Shown piece by piece: positions 9,538 to 15,639 of a stretch of DNA of 35,209 nucleotides. The notes beneath the pieces were generated by a model. That model worked only from the letters and a program-made list of their open reading frames with translations. It was not told where the DNA came from and ran no database searches. This DNA is from Cytophagales bacterium (GTDB lineage: Bacteria > Bacteroidota > Bacteroidia > Cytophagales > Spirosomataceae), in the NCBI GenBank assembly GCA_013298865.1, contig JAAFJL010000039.1, positions 1 through 35,209 on the forward strand, read 5' to 3'. A program made the position numbers and the translations under genes. The stretch's first letter is position 1. The number at the start of each line of letters is the position of its first letter.

Positions 9538-9687
9538 TTATTCGACATTTCTGTTCTCGGTTTTACCATTACAAGATATGAAAATACAAGTACCTTGTCC
9601 TCCTTCAATTATATCTGCTTGGTCTTCATTAATTTCAGCAATAGTTTCAGGTTCAATTTCTATTGGATTTATTTTTTTTGTTTTCAT
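9538..9687 (-). CDS. Lanthipeptide precursor peptide 8 (last in array)
   Basis: A 49-aa precursor starting MKTKKINPIEIEPETIAEI with a leader ending IIEGG at residues 29-30. The predicted core is QGTCIFISCNGKTENRNVE, with two Cys and four Ser/Thr (Thr33, Ser38, Thr43 plus none upstream of Thr33 except leader residues). Thr-Cys and Ser-Cys pairs occur five residues apart, as in the other copies. The core is more divergent than its neighbours, with CIFIS replacing the polar spacer. The leader is of the Bacteroidota double-glycine class I type. It sits 97 bp upstream of lanB. Its true modification state is inferred only from context. Confidence 0.85.
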   Translation of the reverse strand: MKTKKINPIEIEPETIAEINEDQADIIEGGQGTCIFISCNGKTENRNVE

Positions 9688-9733
9688 GACTTTAATTTAC
9701 TTTTAAATTGAAGTGAAATATTGGATAGAATTC

Positions 9734-9886
9734 TTATTCCGCTTTAGTCCAAGTATTGCAAGAGTTCACAGTACAAGAAGAACACTTAGTACCGTCTCCA
9801 CCTTGAATTTCATCTGATTGTTCTTCACTAAGTTGAGCCATTATCTCTGGTTCAATTTCTATGGGGTTTACTTTTTTCGTTTTCAT
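9734..9886 (-). CDS. Lanthipeptide precursor peptide 7
   Basis: A 50-aa precursor. Leader MKTKKVNPIEIEPEIMAQL continues to EIQGG (residues 26-30). Core DGTKCSSCTVNSCNTWTKAE has three Cys and seven Ser/Thr, the richest in the array and the only one with three Cys. Possible rings include Thr33 to Cys38 and a Ser/Thr to Cys43. It is the only core with Trp. It lies 46 bp upstream of peptide 8 and shares its leader and the hairpin-bearing spacer. Confidence 0.88.
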   Translation of the reverse strand: MKTKKVNPIEIEPEIMAQLSEEQSDEIQGGDGTKCSSCTVNSCNTWTKAE

Positions 9887-9912
9887 GATAATTAAAGTTT
9901 CAAAGTGAACTT

Positions 9913-9945
9913 AAAATAGTCCGTCTCGTTGGGGCTGACTATTTT
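9913..9945 (-). other. Intercistronic hairpin between precursors 6 and 7
   Basis: The outer arms AAAATAGTC (9913-9921) and GACTATTTT (9937-9945) pair perfectly over 9 bp around a 15-nt loop. The sequence is a clear relative of the hairpin at 9496-9528. More diverged versions occur around 10123-10155 and 10322-10352, where they overlap the stop codons of precursors 5 and 4. The repeated stem probably marks the ends of duplicated gene units and may protect or process the transcript. Confidence 0.55.
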
Positions 9946-9948
9946 GCT

Positions 9949-10083
9949 TTAATCTGGTTTGTTGCATGAGTGGAATGCACATGAAGTACCTCCTCCTTCC
10001 ACTTCTTCAGCTTGAGTTTCGCTTATTTCAGCAATAGTTTCAACTTCTATTTCTGTTTCTTTCTGCTTTTTTTGAGTTTTCAT
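9949..10083 (-). CDS. Lanthipeptide precursor peptide 6
   Basis: A 44-aa precursor, the shortest in the array. The leader reads MKTQKKQKETEIEVETIAEI and then on to VEGG; it lacks the NPI(E) element of its neighbours. Core after GG is GTSCAFHSCNKPD, with Thr, two Ser and two Cys in the SC-x3-SCN pattern shared across the array. The Thr next to the first Ser could feed a ring to either Cys. Spacing to peptide 7 is 62 bp. Confidence 0.87.
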   Translation of the reverse strand: MKTQKKQKETEIEVETIAEISETQAEEVEGGGTSCAFHSCNKPD

Positions 10084-10135
10084 AATAGTTATTTTTAAAA
10101 TATTAATATTTAAAATGAACTTGAAATAATCAGTC

Positions 10136-10294
10136 TCATTGGGGCTTTTGATTTCGTTCTATTGTGTCCTTATCAGGACAAGACAACATTCGACAGGACG
10201 TACCTCCTCCTTGGATTTCTTCTGATTGTACCTCGCTTATTTCGGCAACAGTTTCAGGTTCTATTTCGATGGGATTTATTAATTTTGATTTCAT
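10136..10294 (-). CDS. Lanthipeptide precursor peptide 5
   Basis: A 52-aa precursor with leader MKSKLINPIEIEPETVAEIS ending EEIQGG. The core begins GTSCRMLSCPDKDTIERNQK and ends PQ. It keeps the TSC-x3-SC pattern but has Pro instead of Asn after the second Cys and a longer, charged tail. The 3' end of the gene (TGA at 10136-10138) lies inside a degenerate copy of the inter-gene hairpin, which suggests the tail was extended by read-through into the spacer. Confidence 0.87.
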   Translation of the reverse strand: MKSKLINPIEIEPETVAEISEVQSEEIQGGGTSCRMLSCPDKDTIERNQKPQ

Positions 10295-10343
10295 AATAAT
10301 TTAGTTTTAAACATGAACTCTAAATAGTTAATCTCGTCAGAGC

Positions 10344-10499
10344 TTAATTATCTTGTTTCTCAACATCTTTGGGCTTACAAGTATGTATTCTACAAGATAA
10401 TCCTCTTCCTCCTTGGATTTCTTCTGATTGATTCTCGCTTATTTCAGCGATAGTTTCGGGTTCTACCTCTATAATAAAGTTTACTTTTTTTGTTTTCAT
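10344..10499 (-). CDS. Lanthipeptide precursor peptide 4
   Basis: A 51-aa precursor with leader MKTKKVNFIIEVEPETIAEI continuing to EEIQGG. Core is RGLSCRIHTCKPKDVEKQDN, with one Ser-Cys and one Thr-Cys pair and no other Ser/Thr. The core start (GLSCR) matches copies 1-3, while the leader matches copies 5-8. It therefore looks like the boundary or a recombinant between the two subfamilies. A strong terminator lies just upstream. Confidence 0.87.
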   Translation of the reverse strand: MKTKKVNFIIEVEPETIAEISENQSEEIQGGRGLSCRIHTCKPKDVEKQDN

Positions 10500-10518
10500 G
10501 GCAAATGATGGTTTTATG

Positions 10519-10555
10519 TTAAAAATTATCAGGAGTTTTTAGTCTCCTGATAATT
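10519..10555 (-). terminator. Intrinsic terminator inside the precursor array
   Basis: A perfect 12-bp stem, AATTATCAGGAG (10524-10535) with CTCCTGATAATT (10544-10555), and an 8-nt loop. On the minus strand the stem runs into a T tract ending near 10521. It separates the three similar precursors upstream (10574-11167) from the five downstream (9538-10499). It should reduce transcription of the downstream five and of lanB, unless read-through or a separate promoter compensates. Confidence 0.8.
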
Positions 10556-10573
10556 GCTTTCTGATCTAATAGC

Positions 10574-10729
10574 TTATTCTGCTTCTGCCTCAGCTGCGGC
10601 AGTTTTATTACAAGATCCATCACGACAAGAAAGTCCTAAACCACCTTGTACTTCTTCAGCTTGTTCATCTGTGAGATTGCTGATTGTTTCTGGATCTAAG
10701 TCCAAAGCATTAAAATTTACCTTTTTCAT
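10574..10729 (-). CDS. Lanthipeptide precursor peptide 3
   Basis: A 51-aa precursor with leader MKKVNFNALDLDPETISNL then TDEQAEEVQGG. Core starts LGLSCRDGSCNKTAAAEAEA. Two Ser, each directly before a Cys, plus one Thr after the second Cys. The tail is a poor-complexity Ala/Glu stretch. It is nearly identical in leader to peptides 1 and 2, and the untranslated spacers are also similar, so these three are recent tandem duplicates. Confidence 0.9.
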   Translation of the reverse strand: MKKVNFNALDLDPETISNLTDEQAEEVQGGLGLSCRDGSCNKTAAAEAEAE

Positions 10730-10793
10730 GTTTTTTAAAATTTAAAAGTGAATGTATTAATCTTATTAAATTATTCAATAAGACAGTTTAAAA

Positions 10794-10952
10794 TTAGTCC
10801 TCAACTTCAGCCGCAGCTTTAGTCTTGACATTACAAGAATTATCTCTACAAGAAAGTCCTAAACCACCCTGTATTTCTTCTGCTTGCTCTTCAGTTAAAT
10901 TGCTAATTGTTTCTGGATCTAAATCCAAAGCACTAAAATTTACCTTTTTCAT
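10794..10952 (-). CDS. Lanthipeptide precursor peptide 2
   Basis: A 52-aa precursor with leader MKKVNFSALDLDPETISNL then TEEQAEEIQGG. Core starts LGLSCRDNSCNVKTKAAAEV and ends ED. It shares SCRDNSCN with peptide 1 and has a Val-Lys-Thr insertion before the Ala-rich tail. The 64-nt spacer to peptide 3 contains a small hairpin (TCTTATT/AATAAGA, about 10761-10783). Confidence 0.9.
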   Translation of the reverse strand: MKKVNFSALDLDPETISNLTEEQAEEIQGGLGLSCRDNSCNVKTKAAAEVED

Positions 10953-11017
10953 GTCTTTTTAAAATTTAAAAGTGAATGTATTAATCCCATTAAATTGTTA
11001 AATAGGACTCTTTAAAA

Positions 11018-11167
11018 TTAAGCTCCAACTTCAGCTGCGGCTGCTTTATTACAAGAGTTATCTCTACAAGATAGTCCTCCACCTTGTATTTCTTCCGCTT
11101 GCTCGTCGGTTAGATTACTAATTGTTTCTGGATCTAAATCCAAAGCACTAAAATTTACCTTTTTCAT
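11018..11167 (-). CDS. Lanthipeptide precursor peptide 1 (first in array)
   Basis: A 49-aa precursor from the ATG at 11167. The frame is open upstream to 11266, but the start MKKVNF is fixed by alignment with peptides 2 and 3. Leader MKKVNFSALDLDPETISNL then TDEQAEEIQGG. Core is GLSCRDNSCNKAAAAEVGA. The only Ser residues each sit directly before a Cys, and there is no Thr. Upstream, 11218-11243 holds a 7-bp hairpin (GCATATC/GATATGC) between the 341-aa gene and this one. No convincing promoter was found there. Confidence 0.92.
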   Translation of the reverse strand: MKKVNFSALDLDPETISNLTDEQAEEIQGGGLSCRDNSCNKAAAAEVGA

Positions 11168-11283
11168 GTTTTTAAAATTTAAAAATGAACTCTTACTACC
11201 TAAGACCTTCTTAAATAGCATATCTAAAAAAATAAGGATATGCCTAAATATGACGTCTCTATTCAAAACATACCATTACTGTT

Positions 11284-12309
11284 TTATTCAAACATTATAC
11301 TACAAACATTTTCTTTAAGAGTACGCTTTGATTGAAGCGTTAATAGAATGTAGTCATTGATTTTTTGTTTATTTTTTTCATTAATATTATTGGTCGTTTT
11401 CAACAAGCTAATAATTTGTGATAATAAATAAAGTTTAAGTATGTCAAAAGTATAGTCAAACGATTCTTGGCAAAATTCTATCGTGTTTAAAATAAACTCT
11501 TTATACATATTTTTGTCATATAGTTTTTGTAGGTATAACCAATTATGAAGCATTGCTAAATTATTATTGGTAACATCAAATTCTGGAATTTTGGAAAAAA
11601 GATTGTTATAGAAAAAAGACCTTCCGTAAGTTGTATCATTATATTTTTCAATAGCAAATTCAACAGAACTCAAAAAGCTTTTATCAAAATGTCTCTGCCT
11701 TAAATATTTAATAAAGTCTAATGATTCATGATTCCATATCCCATCTGGTAATAAAGAAGTATCACCGTTGATTGTGTACAATAAATCCCCTAATGAGTAT
11801 TTTGTTGCTTCCTCAACTTCTCCTAATTCATATAATAACTTTATTACATTATAAATATGACCTATACGCCTGTAATGTAATGTTGTAGCTCCCTTCATTT
11901 CCAACAACTCCGTCTTTTTTATTTCATCAAAAGTAAAATTTAGAGCCACCAAAAAATTTTCTTTACGATAATAATAATATGCCATTCCTGACAAATAGTA
12001 TAATTGAGCATAGGATTGAGCATTTTCTGACAGATCTGGAATCTTAGATTTAACTTCTTGAAAAGCTAAAAATGTATCTTCAAGAGGAGCTCCCGACTTA
12101 CATGCCTGAACTGCCTCTTGGGCTTTATTTATAAGTCTCAGTGCTTTTTTATGTTCACTTTCACCAAAAAAGTCTTTTAACAAATCAAACTCTTTAATAG
12201 AAAGTAATGCCTCTGTATCATAAAACATGCTTTTAGGTTCACTCGCAGGAAAAGAATCAATCGCCTCGACAAAAGCTTTTAATTCTTTATGTAATTCTAA
12301 ATTTTCCAT
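11284..12309 (-). CDS. Unrecognised 341-aa helical protein of the RiPP operon
   Basis: I do not recognise a family. The protein looks cytosolic, with no signal peptide or clear transmembrane helix. It is rich in amphipathic helices with TPR-like spacing, for example YAQLYYLSGMAYYYYRKENF at about 103-122 and a YNVIKLLYELGEVEEATKYS pair around 150-170. It starts 2 bp after the monooxygenase gene and ends 116 bp before the first precursor, so it is almost surely cotranscribed. Possible roles are a scaffold that brings precursors and enzymes together, a regulator, or self-protection. None of these is shown by the sequence. Confidence 0.75.
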   Translation of the reverse strand: MENLELHKELKAFVEAIDSFPASEPKSMFYDTEALLSIKEFDLLKDFFGESEHKKALRLINKAQEAVQACKSGAPLEDTFLAFQEVKSKIPDLSENAQSYAQLYYLSGMAYYYYRKENFLVALNFTFDEIKKTELLEMKGATTLHYRRIGHIYNVIKLLYELGEVEEATKYSLGDLLYTINGDTSLLPDGIWNHESLDFIKYLRQRHFDKSFLSSVEFAIEKYNDTTYGRSFFYNNLFSKIPEFDVTNNNLAMLHNWLYLQKLYDKNMYKEFILNTIEFCQESFDYTFDILKLYLLSQIISLLKTTNNINEKNKQKINDYILLTLQSKRTLKENVCSIMFE

Positions 12310-12311
12310 AA

Positions 12312-13241
12312 CTAAACATGTTCAAAAGTATGAGTGAAAATTTCTGATACTAATTCCAAAGATTCAAAACGCTGGGCGGAGGTTTCACCAATGTCCATAA
12401 TTATCAACTCGTCAATACCTCCGTAGTTTTCTATCAATTGCATAGTTTTATCATAAAACCCATTGGGTTCGGCAATAACACAAACCGAAGGCTCTCCTTT
12501 ATAATTATTCAAAGTGCTGTTTATCAGTATATTATTCTCAGAACAAAGTCCATGAATTGCGATACTGAACGTAGGTTTATGTCCGCACAAATTTTGAAAT
12601 TTTTCCTTGTACTCTACTACTAATTCCTTGTCTAATGTTAAATCTGCCCCTGTATGAAAAAGTGATCTACAAAAATTAGCTTTCAAATCTAAAGCTCTAT
12701 GAATACCCTTGGCGGAAGTACTTAGTGTCCAAATTTCGGGTAATTTTCCTTTGAATGGAGGTAGTACTAAACCATCATCTGGGTTGTATAATTCATCTTC
12801 ATTTCGGAGAATTTCTACTAATTCCTTCGCTTTGCTGTCAAAGGTTCTCATAACTTCTTTAAAATTGGTTAAGCCTCCTGTTCTCTGGCAAACACCATCT
12901 TGAATTGCTCCATTGGCAATCCCCAAATCAATTCTTCTTGGAAAAAGATTTCCTAATAACTTATAATCACAAGCCACACTATATGGGCTATATAAGCCTA
13001 ATAACACGCCCGCTGTACCAATTTTTATCTTATTTGTGGCAGATGCTAAAATGGGCACCATCGGTGTTGGTGAATTCCAGGGTCTTGTCTTACTGGGATA
13101 ATGATGTTCGGCTAACCAAAAGCGATGAAAACCTAACTCATCCGCTTTTTGGGCGTATTCAATCACATCATTGACAATCTGTAAGCTATTCATGCCACTT
13201 CTTAATCCAAATTCTAATAAACCAATTTTGAAATTTTCCAT
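12312..13241 (-). CDS. Luciferase-like flavin-dependent monooxygenase (LLM class, MsnO8-like)
   Basis: A 309-aa TIM-barrel LLM oxidoreductase. Signs are the N-terminal KIGLLEFGLRSG strand, the segment ELGFHRFWLAEHHYPSKT (about 36-53) with the EHH motif typical of bacterial luciferase-like enzymes, IKIGTAGVLLGLYSPY, and RIDLGIANGAI. Such enzymes use reduced flavin and O2. In lanthipeptide pathways the best-known example is GarO, which oxidises a thioether to a sulfoxide in actagardine. By analogy this could be a tailoring enzyme for the lanthipeptides here, but substrate cannot be told from sequence. It lies 14 bp downstream of lanC and 2 bp before the 341-aa gene. Confidence 0.9.
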   Translation of the reverse strand: MENFKIGLLEFGLRSGMNSLQIVNDVIEYAQKADELGFHRFWLAEHHYPSKTRPWNSPTPMVPILASATNKIKIGTAGVLLGLYSPYSVACDYKLLGNLFPRRIDLGIANGAIQDGVCQRTGGLTNFKEVMRTFDSKAKELVEILRNEDELYNPDDGLVLPPFKGKLPEIWTLSTSAKGIHRALDLKANFCRSLFHTGADLTLDKELVVEYKEKFQNLCGHKPTFSIAIHGLCSENNILINSTLNNYKGEPSVCVIAEPNGFYDKTMQLIENYGGIDELIIMDIGETSAQRFESLELVSEIFTHTFEHV

Positions 13242-13255
13242 AGCATTCTCATAAT

Positions 13256-14467
13256 TTATTGTAAAAGGAATAATCTATTCCAAAGAGTTTTAGTATAAGT
13301 CTGTGAACCCATTAAAACAAGCCCCAAGCCTTCTATTCCGCCTAAAAGCCCTCCATTATTCTCTAACTCCCAATCAAATTTTTCTAAATAATCCATCGTT
13401 TGACTAAGCCAATACTGAGAAACTTCTTGATAAAGAGTATCTCCCGAAATCTGTTCCAAAGCATCATACATTTGAGTTAGCCCTGACGTTCCATGACAAA
13501 AAAATGGGTTATCCAAATAAGCTCCTTTTTCCTGAATTCTTTTTAAGGTTGTCCGTGAGATATTTTTAGCTATCCTTGTCAAATCATTTCTTTTAAGGAT
13601 TATCCCTGCTTGATAAAATATAGTTGCTTGATTCAAATCACCGTAACACCAACCTAAAAATGAACCGTAGTTTGCTTTATTTTTAGGTTCAATCGTCATT
13701 GGGAAGTGCGAAAATTGTTTGGTTTCAAAATCTATTTCTTGATATTTACTCAATGTGAATTCAATAAATCCATTAATGATTTTCTGAACTTCATTATTCG
13801 CAATTCCTGTTTGATAAACCTTTAACAATACCATTACCATTCCTGACAATCCATGAGCAAACCCGAAATTCAAACTATCAGGAGTATCATTCATTTTGTT
13901 GATATAAGTATTCTTAAAATACATTCCATTAGATTGACAGACACTTCCTTCCATGATTAAATCTATCATTTCAGTAATATAAAAAGAAGCATTTTCATTT
14001 TTTTGTACTCTAAAACTGAAATAATATAGGCTTCCTAAAGCTCCGTGCAGATAATCAAGATTGCCTTCCTTAATCTGTTGACAGGCTTTTTTAAAGATAA
14101 TTTCATCAAATTGGATAAAGGTTTTGTTCATTTCCAAATCCATAAAATCATCATCTTCCAAAAGCGTATTGATAAAACATAGACCCGTTAACCCCGATGA
14201 TAGTGACGATGTAAAACTGATTCTCCCTTTTTTTTCTCTAATATTTTCTAAAACTTGCCCTAAAATATTCGAGGCTAAATCTGCAAAATAAAGATTATCA
14301 GAAGTACGATAACGATACATGAAATACAAGACTCGTCCTAAATTTCCAGAGAATAAGGTATCGTTTTGATATTCTCTTTTCTCTAAAATATTATCAATTT
14401 TTTGGAGATAATCATAAATCTCTGATTCATAAGTTATCTCAGTTTCATCGCAAACCAATGAGTTCAT
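13256..14467 (-). CDS. lanC: Lanthionine synthetase C family cyclase (LanC), intact zinc site
   Basis: A 403-aa (alpha/alpha)6-barrel cyclase that joins Cys thiols to Dha/Dhb. The three zinc ligands are present: Cys274 in GWCYGD, and Cys324-His325 in FFCHGTSGL, matching NisC Cys284, Cys330 and His331. The catalytic Asp138 (LDYLHGALG) and His205 (GFAHGLSG) are also present, so it is predicted to be active. Its start overlaps the upstream LanC-like gene by 23 bp, suggesting translational coupling. Together with LanB it should form the thioether rings of the eight precursors. Confidence 0.95.
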   Translation of the reverse strand: MNSLVCDETEITYESEIYDYLQKIDNILEKREYQNDTLFSGNLGRVLYFMYRYRTSDNLYFADLASNILGQVLENIREKKGRISFTSSLSSGLTGLCFINTLLEDDDFMDLEMNKTFIQFDEIIFKKACQQIKEGNLDYLHGALGSLYYFSFRVQKNENASFYITEMIDLIMEGSVCQSNGMYFKNTYINKMNDTPDSLNFGFAHGLSGMVMVLLKVYQTGIANNEVQKIINGFIEFTLSKYQEIDFETKQFSHFPMTIEPKNKANYGSFLGWCYGDLNQATIFYQAGIILKRNDLTRIAKNISRTTLKRIQEKGAYLDNPFFCHGTSGLTQMYDALEQISGDTLYQEVSQYWLSQTMDYLEKFDWELENNGGLLGGIEGLGLVLMGSQTYTKTLWNRLFLLQ

Positions 14468-15635
14468 AAATTGGTGGTAATTTTTTGTTTAGAAAACACA
14501 TTATTGCTATTCCAATACCTGCAATACCTTCGCCAAAGGCAATATTAGTAGCTGAATCATACTGGTTATATTGAGCTTGATAACCAATTGTCTGGTTATT
14601 ATGAGTTCTAAAATTAGGTATTTTTTCATACCAAAAGTTAGCGTAAGCCTCAAAAATTGTGTTCCTGTCAAGTTTAGCAATTCTATCAAAAATGTTTGCT
14701 ACGCCCACTGCCCCATACATAATGCTTGCATCATTTATACTTGCCGAAACAGAATCTGTAATTTGTCCCAAATGATGTAAATCATTTAAAATTTCTTGAC
14801 GTAATTCCTCATCTTTTAACACTTGTGAGGCTCTCAGAAGAGCATACGAAGTACCCAAATCTCCATAGCAAAAACTTAATTGAATTCCTCCTAATTGTTC
14901 ACCTATAATATTGGGATAAAATGCTTTATGAGTATCTTTTCCTTTAATATTTTGTAAAAACAGGCACGCTTTTCTAATTAAATCTTCACATAGCTGAGGT
15001 TCTATTTCTTTTTGATGTACACCGCAAAGAAAGTTGATAATCATGGCTGAACCGTGCGAAATACCTGTATAAACTCTATCGTCATTGAAAATAGGAGATT
15101 GCCAAAAGTATCCTCCTGAATAATCCACCAATTTCAATTTATCAATCGCAAAGACTAATTCTCTAAGGCATTTTTCTACTAAATCATTTTCTGTATTCCT
15201 GCTCAAATAATAGTTTCCCGCTATCAACGCTCCAGCATATACGTCAAAATTTCTTTGAGTAATTTTTTTCTTCATGTACTCGTATAAATGCTTATCTATA
15301 CTTTCCAAAAATTGCTCTGTATCAGCCGAGTACCAGTTATTTTTCTTAGCGAACTCTAAAAATATTCCCAATTCAGAAAGCTCTAAGAAATAGTTATGTC
15401 CTTTATATAATTTAGGGGACATTTCCTCAAAACATTCACTTAATATATCTCCTGCAATCATTAAATGTTTTTCATCTTTTTGATAATCAGAGAGATAACA
15501 ATAAAAAAGAGCGATACTTAGTTTTCCAGATTTTAATCCAAAAGTTGGAATTTGAGTTTTTAATTCTTGAAGTATATCTGCTATTAAACCGATTTGCTCT
15601 TCAAAAATTACTCGGGTTTGGGTCTTGTGTTCCAT
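14445..15635 (-). CDS. LanC-like protein lacking the Cys-His zinc pair
   Basis: A 396-aa LanC-fold protein. It keeps Asp131 (FDVYAGAL), His194 (GISHGSAM) and the first zinc ligand Cys256 (SFCYGDLG). At the position of the CHG motif it reads SIMYGAVG, so Met306-Tyr307 replace the Cys-His pair. The rest of the fold is full length and undamaged, which argues against a pseudogene. Likely a non-catalytic or altered partner of the intact LanC that follows it with an overlap, or an enzyme with different chemistry. It begins 4 bp after the TonB-type receptor gene. Confidence 0.88.
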   Translation of the reverse strand: MEHKTQTRVIFEEQIGLIADILQELKTQIPTFGLKSGKLSIALFYCYLSDYQKDEKHLMIAGDILSECFEEMSPKLYKGHNYFLELSELGIFLEFAKKNNWYSADTEQFLESIDKHLYEYMKKKITQRNFDVYAGALIAGNYYLSRNTENDLVEKCLRELVFAIDKLKLVDYSGGYFWQSPIFNDDRVYTGISHGSAMIINFLCGVHQKEIEPQLCEDLIRKACLFLQNIKGKDTHKAFYPNIIGEQLGGIQLSFCYGDLGTSYALLRASQVLKDEELRQEILNDLHHLGQITDSVSASINDASIMYGAVGVANIFDRIAKLDRNTIFEAYANFWYEKIPNFRTHNNQTIGYQAQYNQYDSATNIAFGEGIAGIGIAIMCFLNKKLPPIYELIGLR

Positions 15636-15639
15636 AATT

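Larger units (their letters stand above)
9538..11167 (-). repeat. Tandem array of eight precursor gene units
   Basis: Start codons lie at 11167, 10952, 10729, 10499, 10294, 10083, 9886 and 9687, giving a period of about 197-230 bp. Leaders and inter-gene spacers are conserved and the region after GG varies. Two subfamilies are clear: MKKVNF...LDLDPETISNLT (three copies) and MKTKK..IEIEPETIAEI (five copies). It is best explained by tandem duplication with diversification of the core. Confidence 0.9.

Noticed and set aside
10554..10745. Plus-strand ORF of 63 aa over the precursor array
   Set aside because: It is the reverse-strand shadow of precursor 3; similar plus-strand ORFs at 9413-9711 shadow precursor 8. 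The minus-strand frames carry the conserved leaders.
9538..11167. CRISPR array or non-coding tandem repeat
   Set aside because: The period is about 200-230 bp and every unit encodes a start codon, a conserved leader with GG and a stop; there are no short direct repeats with uniform spacers and no cas genes.
9538..11167. Diversity-generating retroelement acting on the variable cores
   Set aside because: No reverse transcriptase, template repeat or adenine-biased variation was seen; tandem duplication explains the data.
11018..11266. Start of precursor 1 at 11266 giving an 82-aa protein
   Set aside because: The extra 33 residues have no counterpart in precursors 2 and 3, which start at the MKKVNF methionine.
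14507..14689. Minus-strand 60-aa ORF inside the LanC-like gene
   Set aside because: It is another frame of the LanC-like gene, with no independent features.
14445..15635. LanC-like gene as a pseudogene
   Set aside because: The frame is intact, of normal length, tightly coupled with its neighbours, and only the Cys-His pair is changed.
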